DNA of 5,156 nucleotides from the NCBI GenBank assembly GCA_030149405.1, contig JASBRM010000250.1:1-5156 (forward strand), in the 5' to 3' direction. The number at the start of each line of letters is the position of its first letter. Position 1 is the stretch's first letter. Below the pieces are notes generated by a model. It was given only the letters and a program-made list of their open reading frames with translations, made no database searches and had not been told where the DNA came from. Both the position numbers and the translations under genes were made by a program. The stretch is from Neptuniibacter sp. (GTDB lineage Bacteria > Pseudomonadota > Gammaproteobacteria > Pseudomonadales > Balneatricaceae). Positions 4,921 through 5,156 of the stretch are shown here, one piece after another.

Positions 4921-5156
4921 ATGACAGACTTAACCAAGTACAGAAATATTGGTATTTTCGCGCACGTTGATGCGGGTAAAACCACTACTACAGAACGTAT
5001 CCTGAAGCTTACTGGTAAGATCCATAAGATGGGTGACGTGCACGACGGCGAAGCAACTACCGACTTCATGGAGCAGGAAGCTGAGCGTGGTATCACAATC
5101 CAGTCTGCAGCGACTACTTGTTTCTGGAAAGATCACCGCATGAACATCATCGATAC
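4921..5156 (+). CDS. fusA2: Elongation factor G, EF-G 2 type (5' part, cut by window edge)
   Basis: EF-G is the GTPase that drives translocation of tRNA and mRNA on the ribosome. Only the first 78 complete codons of about 700 are present, covering the start of the G domain. The P-loop AHVDAGKT is at 14-21. Switch I with RGITIQSAA is at 56-64, including the conserved Thr59. The frame reaches Asp78, the start of the DTPG motif, at the edge. The N-terminus [36 protein letters not shown], given here only to identify the type, resembles the stand-alone EF-G 2 of many gammaproteobacteria rather than the str-operon copy. Consistent with that, there is no rpsL or rpsG upstream and the gene has its own promoter. 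The paralogue assignment is from recall and is less sure than the EF-G call. Confidence 0.88.
   Translation, partial: MTDLTKYRNIGIFAHVDAGKTTTTERILKLTGKIHKMGDVHDGEATTDFMEQEAERGITIQSAATTCFWKDHRMNIID

Noticed and set aside
4863..5136. Two short - strand open frames opposite the fusA2 start
   Set aside because: They are antisense shadows of a highly conserved G domain and of its promoter.

Overview
The window looks like ordinary chromosome from a gammaproteobacterium, probably a marine one of moderate GC content. The reasons are the pairing ppiB-lpxH, the tRNA hydroxylase gene miaE, a LexA-controlled umuDC pair, and a stand-alone second EF-G gene with its own promoter. The species cannot be fixed from the sequence. 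I see no phage, plasmid, CRISPR or defence genes, and no clearly new multi-gene system. The most unusual items are non-coding.

Layout: (1) At 1-1300 on the + strand, a promoter-like TATAAT at the window edge precedes ppiB (cytoplasmic peptidyl-prolyl isomerase). Nine bases later lpxH follows (lipid A pathway pyrophosphatase). A terminator-like hairpin lies inside codons 14-22 of lpxH. (2) At 1354-2012 on the - strand, miaE converges on lpxH and has its own TATAAT -10 element. (3) At 2092-3849 on the - strand, umuD and umuC form the SOS translesion polymerase V operon, preceded by a textbook LexA box that overlaps the -10. (4) At 3852-4498 on the - strand is a LysE/RhtB-family exporter with a strong Shine-Dalgarno sequence, upstream of umuD and in the same direction. 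(5) At 4485-4920 is a 436-base divergent intergenic region. It holds a 160-bp MITE-like element with 24-base imperfect terminal inverted repeats, a small palindrome, an A-tract-rich stretch and the fusA2 promoter. (6) From 4921 to the window edge on the + strand is the start of an EF-G gene, most like the stand-alone EF-G 2 type.

The genes fall into separate housekeeping units: protein folding plus envelope lipid A synthesis, tRNA modification at A37, DNA damage tolerance, amino-acid or metabolite export, and translation elongation. Three promoters (ppiB, miaE, fusA2) share a TATAAT followed at once by a GC-rich discriminator, with 36-40 bases from the -10 to the start codon. This suggests common growth-rate-linked control, but that is inference.
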